The notes under the pieces: generated by a model
What the model was told of the DNA's origin: nothing
The model's input: the letters and a program-made list of their open reading frames with translations, nothing else
Databases searched by the model: none
Program-made: the position numbers and the translations under genes
In this document: in pieces, positions 44,821 to 55,714 of the stretch
How positions within the stretch are numbered: the stretch's first letter is position 1
How the letters are laid out: the number at the start of each line of letters is the position of its first letter
Assembly (NCBI GenBank): GCA_025504975.1
Contig: JANUWI010000006.1
Coordinates: 868,001 to 932,000, forward strand
DNA from: Plenodomus lindquistii
Lineage: Eukaryota; Ascomycota; Dothideomycetes; Pleosporales; Leptosphaeriaceae
DNA length: 64,000 nucleotides
Direction of reading: 5' to 3'

Positions 44821-47800
44821 ATGGGCGACACCTTGGCTCGCCCTACCATTCCTGGCCCTCCTCACGACGTCGACCCCGTCGCGCCTCTCCACGCCCAGCA
44901 CTACCGGCCCTCGCCCGCCGACTTCACGCCCCCAGCGTCCCCCCAGCTCCAGCACCCACATGCAGCCAAGAAGGGCTTTGGGTCTCTTCGCTCAAGGCAC
45001 CCCGTGCACTTGCAAATGGACACCCAGTCGCTGCCTGCCCACAACGGCACCGCCTACAACCCCTCGCCCGCCGACAGCCCTACGCTGCCACCAACCGCCC
45101 TCCCTTCTCCAAAATACCCTCACCGCAACAGAGCTCCCTCCCTCCTCCGCCATGCTGCCGTACCCTCCCCGCTCTACGAAGACACCTCCCGCACCACATC
45201 CTTCCCGAATTCGCCCACCATGGCACCCGCAATGGCCCGCCAGGGCAGTGGGCCTGGCTCTCCCGGCCTGCGCGCATTCTACAATCCACTAGCCAGTAAT
45301 CCAGTCAACTCTACTGGACCTCAATGGGACTCGGCCGGAGATGATCTCTCCGGTGCAGTCTCACCAGTCCGACCTCGGGGGCTGACCAGCTCTTCGCAGT
45401 ACTCCTTCCAGCCTACGCCTCCCTTGAGGTCGGTTACATCCATTCCCGACTACAGCCAATACCGCAACAATGAGCGCACTAATCTCTCTGGAACCTATAA
45501 GCCTAATCGGGGTGTTCCTAATTGGTCACACACGGACTACTACCCACCGCCTCCTCGGCCCTTTCGCGGTGAAGAACCGCGTGCTAGTGTAAGGTCGGCT
45601 TGGACCACTGCCAGTGGCACTGAACGCAGTAGCATCAACACTGCACGAAGCTCCATAGCCAGTGAGCGCCACGCCAGCATGTACTCGAGAGACAACTCTC
45701 GGGACCGCCTGCACGACCGAGACGATTCACCCGAAACGATACAGACCTCTGAGATTGCAGAAGAAGACGAGGAAGATTTGGATGCCGTCAGTGATGTTCT
45801 GGATTCGTACTATTATGATGAGGACGATCAGAACCGCAGCCAGATGACAACAGATAATAGCGACCGGGAAGGCCTCAGTCCATCCCCGGGACCAAACGAC
45901 TCTGAGCCACCAGGACTATCCCAGACTCCATCACGCGATTTCGATTCGCTCGGCTCTTTCCAATCAACAGAAAGCTTGCAGCAATGGGGTGAACCCCCTC
46001 GTTCCCATGTTCATGATGGACACATTGACAAGAGCTTACTCAAAAGCCCGTTGACGATCCGAGTGCCCTCCAGTCCTAGCTACAACGAAACGACTAGTGG
46101 TGATGATGATGTCCATCACCTGAACTCGGTGGAAGCACCCATGAGCCCGACAAGCTACATCTATAGCCCAAGAACTGTTGCAGCCGCGGTTGAGCTGCCT
46201 AGTGCACAACAGTCGAGAGCCTGGCAACGGTCAAGCGTTCAACGGCCACAAAGAGTGTCTGTCACGCTGGATGCGCTTTCCCTAGGCACCCCAAACACCA
46301 TAGATCGTGTGAAGCGAGGGAATACGAACAGGTCTAGCCGGGCGCACATGACAGAGATACGTCGTGACATCTCTGGGCTTCCACAAATACCCACCAGCAG
46401 GACACGACTTTCGCGACAAGACTGGGCAGCTATCGAGTCATATTCGAAGAGGCACAGCAAAAGGCCGAGTGCCTCCCGCACAATCTCAAGCGACTCAGTG
46501 AAAACACCTGGAATGCAGTCTCCACCGTTGGTGAAAGCGGAGCCACTTCCTGAGCTTGATGAGGACGAGGCCATTCCTCGACGCGCATCGACCAGTGTTT
46601 TTGACCGCAAGAGCACCTTGTTCGATCTAGGCATGATGGCCCCACTTGCCACGTCAAAGAGCAAACCCGCTGGCGACTGTCTTGCAGCCTCACCGCCAAG
46701 TCAACAATCAGACACATCCTCACCCGCTCCCAAGAAGAAGCTGGCGCCTGTCGAAAGAGATCGTTATGGCTTCAAGAAGGCGTCGGACAGAGTCAAAGTA
46801 GAAGAGTACAATGCGTGGGCCTCCAAGTACGAAGAGCACATCAATCGGCGGCGGGCCAAGTGGCATGCTCTGATGCAAAAGCAAGGCCTGTCTACGAGCG
46901 AGCCCACCAAATTTCCAGAGATGTGTGATAAGGTGAAGCGGTATGCGCGCAAAGGATACCCACCCGAGTGGCGCGGTGCAATGTGGTGGTATTACTCGGG
47001 TGGCCAGCACATGATCAAGCAGAAGGGCATCGTTGGCCTCTATGCTTCACTGGTGGCACGCGTGAAGCGCGACGAGCTCAACAAGGACGACAAAGATGCC
47101 ATCGAGCGCGATCTGGACCGAACCTTCCCTGATAACATCCACTTTCGACCAGAGCCGGCTACCGATCTGCTGGATGGAGAGTCTGATGACGAGCCTGCTC
47201 TTATCCAGGATCTACGCGAGGTGCTGTCCTGCTTCGCATTAAATAACCCGAATATTGGCTACTGCCAGTCACTCAACTTCATCGCTGGTCTTCTACTTCT
47301 CTTCTTGAAGCAAGACAAGGAACGCGCTTTCATCATGCTCACGATCATCACGCAAAATCATCTTCCAGGTGCACACGCACGCAACCTCGCTAATACCGAA
47401 GTGAACGTTCTGATGATGTTGATCAAGGATTACCTACCCAAGGTCTGGGCCTCGATCAACGACACAGACATTATCAACACAGGCATGGGCTCACATGCGC
47501 ACCCTATTTCCAAGTTCCAGCGCCAACCCACTGTTGCATTGTCGTGTACATCCTGGTTCATGAGCGTCTTCGTGGGTGTACTTCCCATCGAAACCGTTCT
47601 CCGCGTATGGGATGCCTTCCTATACGAGGGTCCACGCGCTCTCTACCGCTACGCCCTTGCCATCTTCAAGCTTGGCGAATCAGAGATCCGCAAATATCAG
47701 CCTGGCGACGGTGAGCTGTACATGGCCGTACAGAACCTTCCCAGGACTTGTCTGGACATCAACACACTGCACGACCTCGCCTTTGTGAAGAAGGGCTTCG

Positions 47801-48012
47801 GCAACCTCTCTCAGAGCGTGATAGACGAGAAGCGCATGTTCTGGCGCGAACAGAACAAGATGGCGCATCAGACGTCGGTCAAGAATACGAGGAATAGGCA
47901 GCTGGCTACCAACGAGGACGAAGACACGGACCGCGATAGCCTCAGGAAGGTTATGGGCATGACTGGTCTGAGGAGGAAGGCATCTAGAAAGTTCCGCAGG
48001 ATGAGGACTTAG
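44821..48012 (+). CDS. MSB3: RabGAP with TBC domain, Msb3/Gyp3 type
   Basis: This is a GTPase-activating protein for Rab proteins. Yeast Msb3/Msb4 act on Sec4 in polarised exocytosis. It is a single exon of 1063 residues. The N-terminal 600 residues are Pro/Ser rich and probably disordered, with an acidic patch (EEDEEDLDAVSDVLDSYYYD). A conserved lead-in (YGFKKASDRVKVEEYNAWAS) is followed by the TBC domain at about 713-960. It contains YPPEWRGAMWWYYSGG, the arginine finger motif IERDLDRTFPDN (Arg about 763), and the glutamine finger motif IGYCQSLNFIAGLLLLF (Gln about 816). The basic C-terminus ends KASRKFRRMRT. The order and the R/Q fingers fit an active GAP. Choice of Msb3/Gyp3 over other TBC proteins is by resemblance. 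Confidence 0.88.
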   Translation: MGDTLARPTIPGPPHDVDPVAPLHAQHYRPSPADFTPPASPQLQHPHAAKKGFGSLRSRHPVHLQMDTQSLPAHNGTAYNPSPADSPTLPPTALPSPKYPHRNRAPSLLRHAAVPSPLYEDTSRTTSFPNSPTMAPAMARQGSGPGSPGLRAFYNPLASNPVNSTGPQWDSAGDDLSGAVSPVRPRGLTSSSQYSFQPTPPLRSVTSIPDYSQYRNNERTNLSGTYKPNRGVPNWSHTDYYPPPPRPFRGEEPRASVRSAWTTASGTERSSINTARSSIASERHASMYSRDNSRDRLHDRDDSPETIQTSEIAEEDEEDLDAVSDVLDSYYYDEDDQNRSQMTTDNSDREGLSPSPGPNDSEPPGLSQTPSRDFDSLGSFQSTESLQQWGEPPRSHVHDGHIDKSLLKSPLTIRVPSSPSYNETTSGDDDVHHLNSVEAPMSPTSYIYSPRTVAAAVELPSAQQSRAWQRSSVQRPQRVSVTLDALSLGTPNTIDRVKRGNTNRSSRAHMTEIRRDISGLPQIPTSRTRLSRQDWAAIESYSKRHSKRPSASRTISSDSVKTPGMQSPPLVKAEPLPELDEDEAIPRRASTSVFDRKSTLFDLGMMAPLATSKSKPAGDCLAASPPSQQSDTSSPAPKKKLAPVERDRYGFKKASDRVKVEEYNAWASKYEEHINRRRAKWHALMQKQGLSTSEPTKFPEMCDKVKRYARKGYPPEWRGAMWWYYSGGQHMIKQKGIVGLYASLVARVKRDELNKDDKDAIERDLDRTFPDNIHFRPEPATDLLDGESDDEPALIQDLREVLSCFALNNPNIGYCQSLNFIAGLLLLFLKQDKERAFIMLTIITQNHLPGAHARNLANTEVNVLMMLIKDYLPKVWASINDTDIINTGMGSHAHPISKFQRQPTVALSCTSWFMSVFVGVLPIETVLRVWDAFLYEGPRALYRYALAIFKLGESEIRKYQPGDGELYMAVQNLPRTCLDINTLHDLAFVKKGFGNLSQSVIDEKRMFWREQNKMAHQTSVKNTRNRQLATNEDEDTDRDSLRKVMGMTGLRRKASRKFRRMRT

Positions 48013-48788
48013 GATGACCCTCCCACCAGACACAAAGCTACGCATCACCAAAACACCACTTTTGCAGGACAACAAGCGTCCATCACAGGCCCACAGGCCC
48101 ACATGGCCGATATTTCCTTTCTCACAACACCTCACATTCAGAACCATTACTTCTTGCATTCTGCATACATATAGCGGCACATGGGCACCCACAACCGGCG
48201 TACAAAAGAACCAAGGCGATATTTTCTGGGTTTGATTTTTTCTTGTATAATAGTTACGATATACCCCTTTTGTGTGGGCGGGCAGGCGAAGGAAAGATAA
48301 TCATCGAGAGCATTTTGGGAGACAGGGAAATGTGAGATGAAGATGAGGGTTAGCATTCGTTTGGCATAGCATAGCGTGTGTTTCTTTCCACCATGTGCTG
48401 GGATAGGGATTTGGATTTGAATTGGGACATTGGGACATTGGGCTGAAACAAGGACAGAACAATGATGATGATGTTATGACTCCCTTTGTACTACTACTAT
48501 AATTTCACATTGCATGTCTGAAAGATTTGAGATAGACTTGTGTGTTCGTGTTATCTTTCTGGTCCAGAGTAATCCCAATCGTCTATGTCAAGCATAATGT
48601 GAGAGACCACCATGGTCTCTGAACATCAGCTTCCCAAAGATGTTCCCACTAACGCCTGTTTTTCTATCCAGTGGCCCAGCAAAGAGATGCCCATAATGAC
48701 CAGATATTCATGCTTTCCCGTCATTTTCTCGTTCCCGCCCCCGCAACTCCCCAGATCCCACAGAGCAGACAGACAACTCAACGCCTAC
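48013..48788. other. Convergent intergenic region
   Basis: 3' flanks of the RabGAP and HPT1-like genes; no gene seen. Confidence 0.5.
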
Positions 48789-49735
48789 CTACTGCCCCTC
48801 CCCCTGCTCCCTACTCAACCGATCATGCTCCTCAATATCCACCGCCTCCCACGGATAATTAATCCACACATCCCCCACGGTCCTCGCAGCACTATACCTG
48901 CCCTTTAGAATCTCCTGGGGCAACACCCCCTTCTTGACCTTATCCTTGTTATGCAGCACAAAGATACTAAACTCGGTCTTCTCTCCTTGCCTGCCTAATT
49001 TCCTCACCGCAGCCTCAACATCCTTTTGCAGTTCGCGAACCGCGTATTCGAGCGTCGTACGCGTGTCGTCTACTTCGTCGACGATGAGGACGTTTTTTCC
49101 GATTAGATTGGCCATTTCGAGGGAGGAGAGGTCCAGCCATTGTGTGCGGGTTACTTTTGTTCCTGGGGTTTCGATTTGGGGATCGCTGCCTAGTTGTTCG
49201 TAGAGGGAGAGGCCGATGGCTTGGATGGGGATGTTGGGGTTGCCGTCGCGTTTGAGGAAGGAGCTGCGGGGTGGGGAGTGTTAGAATTGGGGATTTGGTT
49301 TGGGGGGGGGGGGGGGGTGCAAGGGGGAGGGAAGAGCGTACCGGAGGATGCGCGCGGGGACGTAGCCGCCGCCGCCAATGGCGATCATGAGGTTGGGTTT
49401 GAAGTCATCGAGGATTTGCTGGGCTGCTTCTTGGCACAGTTTGTGGACCTGGTGGGGGGGGGTGTGGGTTAGTTGTTGTGGTTGTGAAGAGTAGACGAGT
49501 TCGAGGCCTTTTGTGACTGCACAGGAGCATGCGCGTGCAAGGCGCTCGCAGCCAGCAGAGTGTCGAGATCCACGCGCATATTGCCCTGGACCTCTGAGGA
49601 CGTGAATGTCATGCACAACCCCTCAAAAGCCGCACTCGCACGCGCGCGCGCGCGCGCAGCCCTCGTCACAACGTGTAATGCTCGATCGGGTACTGTACAT
49701 ACCTGGTTATACGTGACGTAGACCTTCTCGACCAT
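48789..49735 (-). CDS. HPT1: Hypoxanthine-guanine phosphoribosyltransferase
   Basis: The enzyme salvages hypoxanthine and guanine to IMP and GMP using PRPP in the cytosol. Exons are complement of 49703-49735, 49342-49448 and 48789-49263, giving 204 residues. After MVEKVYVTYNQ, exon 2 supplies VHKLCQEAAQQIL and the conserved MIAIGGGGYVPARILR. Exon 3 carries VTRTQWLD and the PRPP-binding loop VLIVDEVDDTRTT (about 105-117), then FVLHNKDKVKKG and the YPWEAVDI block seen in yeast Hpt1. Intron 1 is 254 bp and contains a CG-alternating tract. Intron 2 contains 16 consecutive G on the + strand (C in the transcript). Both introns are needed to join the frames. Confidence 0.93.
49302..49317 (+). repeat. 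Poly-G tract (16 G) in HPT1 intron 2
   Basis: Sixteen consecutive G on the + strand form an uninterrupted C run in the pre-mRNA, near the middle of the 78-bp intron. Confidence 0.95.
49637..49658. repeat. Alternating CG tract in HPT1 intron 1
   Basis: Twenty-two bases alternate pyrimidine and purine, 17 of them strictly C/G. Such tracts are classic Z-DNA formers under negative supercoiling. Confidence 0.9.
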
Positions 49736-50616
49736 ATTTGCGGTAAGTATTGTACCTTGCCTGGATTCGAGCCTGCAAGTCTGTCGAGGCGTGTAAAAGT
49801 TTTGAAACACAAAATAGTAAGTAAGTGAGTAAACACACAAAATCAACCCAGAAGAGAAAAAAAAAAGTTGGACAAAGTTTCCAAGGTTGTTTTAGGCAGG
49901 TCAGGACTACCGGAGTTGCCCGCGAACCAGTCAATGGCGGGGTGAAAATGTTAACTCAGCCTTTATGACGCTAGAAGGGTGCGTGGGGCGCTCGCGCGGT
50001 GGGCTGCAGGGGTTGTTTGAGTCCCCCACTTCATTGCGAAAGTTCAAAGTATCATGGTTATGCTTATGCAGGAGTAAGGAGACAACATAGGCAAAGAAAT
50101 TTATTGTAGTAAGTCGACTGCTACATCTAGAGAACACAAATGAGATTTAAATATTCTTTGTAGAGTTATCAGTGTACTGCATGGACAGTAGTGAGCTGTG
50201 ACTACATAATGCTGCTGAGGAGTTAATAGGAACGAGCTCCTTCAAAAGAGTAGGTATGATTTCTAGGTTGAATAATTCACCCATTGCAAAGCATGCAGTC
50301 TTTGGCTTGACCGGCAGTCTCATATCCTCAAGGGAAAACTCTCATTCTTCTTGTGCGTCTGATTTAGGAGCTACTCTCTCGGTTTCTGCAAGACACGAGA
50401 AGAGCTTGTGTAAGTCATCTATCTGCTGAACATGGAAAGGATATTTCTGTTTCTCTTGGCCGTATATTCATGCTGCATTCATTTCCCTTTCCCCTCTTCT
50501 GCAAGCTTGTTCCTCGCGACAAGCATGTAGGTTCGCCAGGCGTCTTTCTTCTCCAAAACCATAGCAGCGGTTGGAGTTGATTACAAGTCGAAACTTGTCT
50601 TGAACAAGTCTCCATC
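49736..50616. other. Intergenic with decayed MITE relic
   Basis: HPT1 upstream sequence and the 3' flank of the F-box gene; the relic at about 50097-50244 is the only structured content. Confidence 0.5.
50097..50244. mobile_element. Probable decayed relative of the TA-flanked MITE (inverted)
   Basis: Read on the minus strand it begins GAAGGAGCTCGT, the same end as the two MITE copies. It also contains a GTGTTCTCTAGATGTAGCAG block, comparable to the GTGTATTCTCTACAAGTAAT block of copy 2, and ends in AATAAATTT. The second terminal repeat is lost or strongly changed. Confidence 0.42.
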
Positions 50617-52471
50617 CTAAGGCCACTCCTCCGAGTTGTCCTTATCATTCTCTTCATCCTTGTCGAGCTCGTCCTCCTCGTCAATTACCCACTGCTCTGA
50701 CTCTTCTCTCACGTACTCCAACGGCAAAAATTCCCCTTCGGTAAAAAAGCGTTCATCCCTGAGTGGTCGATTATCGCTCTCATCGAAACAGTACACAAAT
50801 ATTTCATCCCTACAATAGCTTACGACATACCCGAAATTCATCAGCTGTTTGTATTCTACTCCTGCGCGGCTTTCGATGGAGTGGTCTCCAGATCGAGAGT
50901 GTACTCGAGGTTTTGGCTTTGTGAAGAGAGTGCACTTGGTTTTGCTGCTCTCCTGTAAGCGCCGTGTTCATATACTGTGGTTTAAGTTCACTTACTTTGC
51001 GTGTCCAACAGTGAATCCTGGTACACCTGACCTGTCGTCCCGTCGCCCTGTACGATAGCACAATCTGTAGAAGGTGCTGTTGTACCAGTTCTTCGAAGAC
51101 TGCGTCCATGACCTCTTGCTAAAAGGTTTGAATTTATTCTCATGCTCATCAAATCCCAGCCATTCCTTCCCTACTTCCAGGGAGAATCGACCCCGCTCGT
51201 CAATGGGAACGAGTTTCAGGGGCTGTGGATTCTGTTCAGATATCAATATTACCCACCCTGGATGTTCACACTGGATGTCAGACAGATGACAGCGATCCAT
51301 GTGCACTCCATCGTATCTGAACCGACTGCTGACAATAGGACCATAATGTATGTACTGCTGACCTCTTACTTCGTATTGAAGCGCCCAAGCATGATTGATG
51401 ATGATTATACTATAGGTTTTAGGCTGGAGCAGGAGCCGGGTCGATTTGTCTAGGAACGCGTTCGCCCGACTAGACGTGAATCTATTCGCCATGAGCTCGA
51501 AACGTGCTCTAGCAATGCACGGAAACAAACTCGATCCCCTCGAAGAAAGCAATGGACTTACATAACACGATCGCGATACCCGGCCATTGGGAGCTGACGG
51601 CTACTCTCAACCTCAAAGGACTGTCCAAGTGAAGTGTCGAAGTTCCAGATGTAGACAGATGTCTTCTCGGCACTCACGGCAGCACATGCAACAGTGCGGT
51701 CTCGACATGTTGTGCATTTGAAATAATCCTGACTTGGCACTCTGAACTTCTTGAAGCCATCGCCATGGAGCTCCCAGACATAGCACATGTTAGTGTGTGT
51801 CATCAAAGCGACGATTTCATCAGAGGCGATAAAGGAGCGCACTTCCTCACGTGCGTCTCCACGCAATTTGCGAAAACACCATGTACGTATGTTCAGTACA
51901 CAAATAGAGTCTACCCGATCGGTTGGGGCAACATGCTCCGAGCACCAGACGATAGCGTCTCGAGTCAAGATGGGGTCCATGACGGGCCGATCGAATCGAA
52001 TCGCAAAGTGACTGCACGGCTTTCCGGTGCGGAACGCGTGGATCTTCTTTGCCATTCGACGGCACGTTGCGTAGTCCAGAGTATGAGGAGGGACGATGTC
52101 GGGATTCCAATCGAAGAGACCTACTTTGAGCACAGGGAGGCTTTTCAAAACATGGTGCCATTGTCTTGACACCTAAAGTGGACAGTCAACGAGGAGGCTT
52201 GTCGTGTTGAATCACAATGGCGCCTAGAAGAGGTACGTACAAGCTGTAAGCGATATGGATGGGTAATGTCCAGATGAGCAAATATGTGAGCAACCAGTTC
52301 GAGCGGCAGTTGTCCAACAATGTCAAATTGGAAGGTTCGCGCAGTGGTGAGGGCGTGCAATGCCCGCCATTCATAAGGACTGAGCTCTCCTACTAACGCA
52401 TCCAGGGCATGTTGCCGTGAGTCTCTTGTGTGTAAGGACCGAAAGGCCTCGAGGAAGCGGAATGTTTCCAT
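50617..52471 (-). CDS. F-box protein
   Basis: This is a probable substrate adaptor of an SCF ubiquitin ligase. Exons are complement of 52241-52471, 51562-52172, 50996-51508 and 50617-50944, giving 560 residues. The start at 52471 has a strong context (CCACCATGG); an in-frame ATG at 52681 is possible but less likely. The F-box core is FDIVGQLPLELVAHIFAHLD (about 50-70), continuing across intron 1 into LVSRQWHHVLKSLP. The rest has spaced WD-like strands (DSICVLNIRTWCFRKLRG, TSVYIWNFD) compatible with a beta-propeller, and an acidic tail. Intron 3 must use the CAG acceptor before position 50944; the nearer TACAG would break the frame. The substrate is unknown. Confidence 0.85.
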
Positions 52472-53600
52472 GGTGGGAAATGGGACATGGAGCCGGAGTT
52501 GAGGCGGTGTCGAGGATAGTGGCGGCGGAGGTTGCTGGTTGATGCGCAAAGACGTTGGCGGAAAGCGCGTCTGTGCGTGTTGCGTGACTCGGCGGTTTCT
52601 ACGGTCCGCTTCCCTTGACGATCTTGTGCCGTCGAAGAAACGCCTCCGCGTGGCCACGACTTGGCGGCTGCGAGGGTGCATCAAGACAACGCGCTTGAGG
52701 AGATGGGCATTGCAGGCCTATCCGTCTGATGCCGGGTCTGCGGGAACGCTGGAGTTTGGTACGACGACACAGATTGGGGACAATGGGTGTTGGAGGCAAT
52801 GTCGGGGCGGGACTATTGCTACGTACAGAGCACAGAGATGCAGGCCGAGGTTTCAGCTGGTGGAGTAGGCAGCGAACCCCTGCGCTGTCCGAGGGCCTGT
52901 CTGCTTACTGTACAGCCTGTGAAGTGTCCGTGGGCTTGGGGTCGCGTCTAGCGGCATGTTTCCGACGGGGGGGCAGAAGTCGTCTCCTCGGCCAGCATGT
53001 GCTTGTCCCGATGCTGGATGAGCTTGAGTCTGGTAGGGAAGATGTATCAGCTTGGGCGAGGACACGACTGTACCGGTACACAGTTCAGCATGCGCTGCTG
53101 CGCTATCGGACCGCGTCCCGTTCAACCTTGGAAGTGCCTCGAGGCAATGGATTGGATGCCATGTTAGCATGGGCCTGTGCATGAGCTTGAGCTCCTATCC
53201 CAAAGCTGCGGCAGCTTCCGACCCGACGAGCGCGACCGTGTTTTCAGCCCGCCCATGCTGCAACGGGGATTTTGCGGATTGCGCATGCATGCACATGCGC
53301 TAGATTTAGAAGTGGAAGAGGCGTCGAGGCCAACGTCCCAACTGCCCTACGCTTCGATGCGCCCGCGCCCGCGCCCGCACCTCTCCTCTCGTCCTTGTCC
53401 CTGCCCCATTGCGACTGCTCTGGGCGACTCTCGACAATCGACCTCACGTGAATTGCTCTGGCAGTTGGTGGTTGGACGTGACCCAACAACGCCGTCTCCA
53501 GGCCAGCCGACAGTCACTTGATAGCGCATCCCATCCCATCCCATCCCATCCCATCCCATCCCATCCCACCTCAGCTCACCTCACCTCGCCTCGCCTCGCC
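52472..53600. other. Divergent intergenic region F-box / HSF-type gene
   Basis: No gene is supported, although frames up to 150 codons occur. The last 75 bp before the HSF-type ATG are a CCATC repeat followed by CTCGCC-like runs. Confidence 0.5.
53527..53570 (+). repeat. CCATC pentamer array in the HSF-type gene leader
   Basis: Seven perfect CCATC units (53531-53565) with partial flanking units end 31 bp before the ATG at 53601. Confidence 0.92.
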
Positions 53601-55714
53601 ATGGCTTCCGTCGCCGAGGCCCGTCGCAGTCCCTTTGCCGCCGACGCCCACAACCCCAACCTGCACAAGTCCATACCCATCCTCCCTTCCTCGGGCTCGA
53701 CGCTGGCGCCGCCACGAGACCCCATGGACATTTCTCCCTCGCCCGCCTCGACCATGGGCCCGCCCACACTCAACGGCGCTGGCGCAGAACACAACGGCGC
53801 AAGCCCAGCCCAGGCGCAGTCGCAGTCGCAGTCGCAGTCGCAGTCGCAGTCGCAGTCGCAGTCGCAGCATATTCAGCCCACCAACGGCGACTCTGGCAAC
53901 ACCTCGCCCAATGGCAGTGCCGCCGCCCCGACCGTTGGCGCTGCTGCTGTGGCCTCCCAGCCCAAGGTCATCCAGACGGCCTTTATACACAAGCTCTACA
54001 AGTGAGTCGGACGCGCATTGGCCCCCGCTGCAGTCGCTAACATGCCATCAGCATGCTCGAGGACCGCAACATCCAGCACCTAATCTCATGGTCTTCTGGC
54101 AACGAGAGCTTCGTCATGTCGCCCTCGAGCGAGTTCTCCAAAGTCCTGGCGTAGGTGCATCTGAAGCTATGACCCCAGTCAATCTATCTAACCGGCGCGG
54201 CAGATCCTATTTCAAGCACACCAACATCTCCTCCTTTGTCCGGCAATTAAACATGTATGGCTTCCACAAAGGTATGTCGGCCAAACACGCTACCCCACAT
54301 TGTTTATGCGCTCACACAGCCATTGTAGTGAGCGACGTCTTCCACACTGGGTCGCCCGACTCTCCTTTGTGGGAGTTCAAGCATGGCAACGGCAACTTCA
54401 AGCGCGGCGACCTGGTTGGTCTACGCGAGATTAAGCGACGTGCATCCCGACATGCCCTCATACATCGCGACTCCTTCTCGACCCCCAAAATGCCACCCGG
54501 TCCTCCTGCTGGACAGCCCGTCGAGCCTGCGCCAGACCCCGTCGAAATGCGTCTTAGCACGCTTGAGCACAATCTTTATGACATGCACTCTCGGGTACAG
54601 AGGTCAGAAGACACGTGCGCCTATCTTAATCAAAAAGCCTTGGTCTTGACCGAGGGTATGATGCGATGTCACCAGGTAGGTTCTTGTGTCTAGACCTGAT
54701 CGACATAGCTAATGCATTCCTTAGTGGAGTCAGGAGCTCACAAATTATATTATGGCCATGGTGCCAGACCCAGACAATCCCATACACAGGGATGGTAAGT
54801 CTTCATGCTGAACCCTGTCATGAGCAACATACTTACTCATCTGGCTAGTCGCGATGATGCAACGCGACATAACTCGTCAAACCGACATGTTACGAGCTCT
54901 CGAGGCGCCCGAGGAGCCACTGTCTGCACGTCAGCCGTACTTTATGCAAGGAGATAGCAATAACGGTCCTCCGTTATCGCCTCGGCAAATGCCTCAGGAT
55001 AACCTAACAGAGTCAAGAAGAGGCTCTTTAGCCAGTGTCTCGCGCCAAGCACCATATAAACCTCCAGTTCCGGCACACCTCGCTATTTCTCCACGACGGT
55101 ATGGTTCTATAGGCACGGGTAATTACTCTCCATCTTCAGCCAGACCCCCAGCGCAACACCAGCCACCCCCACCACCCCCACCGCCTGTCCAGCAGCCGAG
55201 CGCTGCAAATCCGGGGAACCACCCAGGAAGCAGCACATCTCCGCCCTACAGTCATCTATACAGGCGCCATACCTCGGCAGATATCCGCACTCACGGTTGG
55301 CCGCCACAGCCGCCACCGCCCAGTGGGCCAGCCCATTCGCCGTATGCTTCAGGTCACAATTCGACCCAGTGGCCGTCATCACCACATCGGACCCCCATCC
55401 CAGGGGGTGATCAGCAGCTCCGTGATGCTTTGGAATCATACCAACTACCCCGCGGACCTAGGCAACAATCGTCACGGCAAGGTACTCCGCCTTCATATGG
55501 TGATTCTGTGCCCTCCTCCCTAGGCCCAGATAGTGGTTGGACACTCCCAGGCGCAAGATTCCCATTCAGGGGCATTGATACTCCTGGACCTCCCACACGC
55601 CGCTCAAGTATGGCATCCAACGTGCATTCGTTGTTGAATCCCGCCGAGACCGCTGAGCGGGCCGACGAAGATGAACTGGAAGATCCTCGCAGCAAGCGAA
55701 AGCGCATGCAATAA
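53601..55714 (+). CDS. SFL1: HSF-type transcription factor, Sfl1-like
   Basis: This is a DNA-binding regulator. Yeast Sfl1 represses flocculation and filamentation genes. Exons are 53601-54001, 54052-54150, 54204-54271, 54329-54675, 54725-54794 and 54849-55714, giving 616 residues with every phase closing. The low-complexity N-terminus includes an (SQ)8 run. The HSF domain (about 125-235) reads AFIHKLYNMLEDRNIQHLIS, then SWSSGNESFVMSP, YFKHTNISSFVRQLNMYGFH, and the wing/tail WEFKHGNGNFKRGDL. A heptad-like helix (about 265-300) follows, then a long Pro/Ser/Gln-rich tail with a poly-Pro run, ending in a basic KRKRMQ. SYFKHTN and the lack of a second long hydrophobic repeat favour Sfl1 over Hsf1. 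The name rests on resemblance. Confidence 0.85.
53817..53864 (+). repeat. (CAGTCG)8 coding hexamer repeat
   Basis: Eight perfect units encode alternating Gln-Ser in the disordered N-terminus of the HSF-type protein. Confidence 0.95.
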
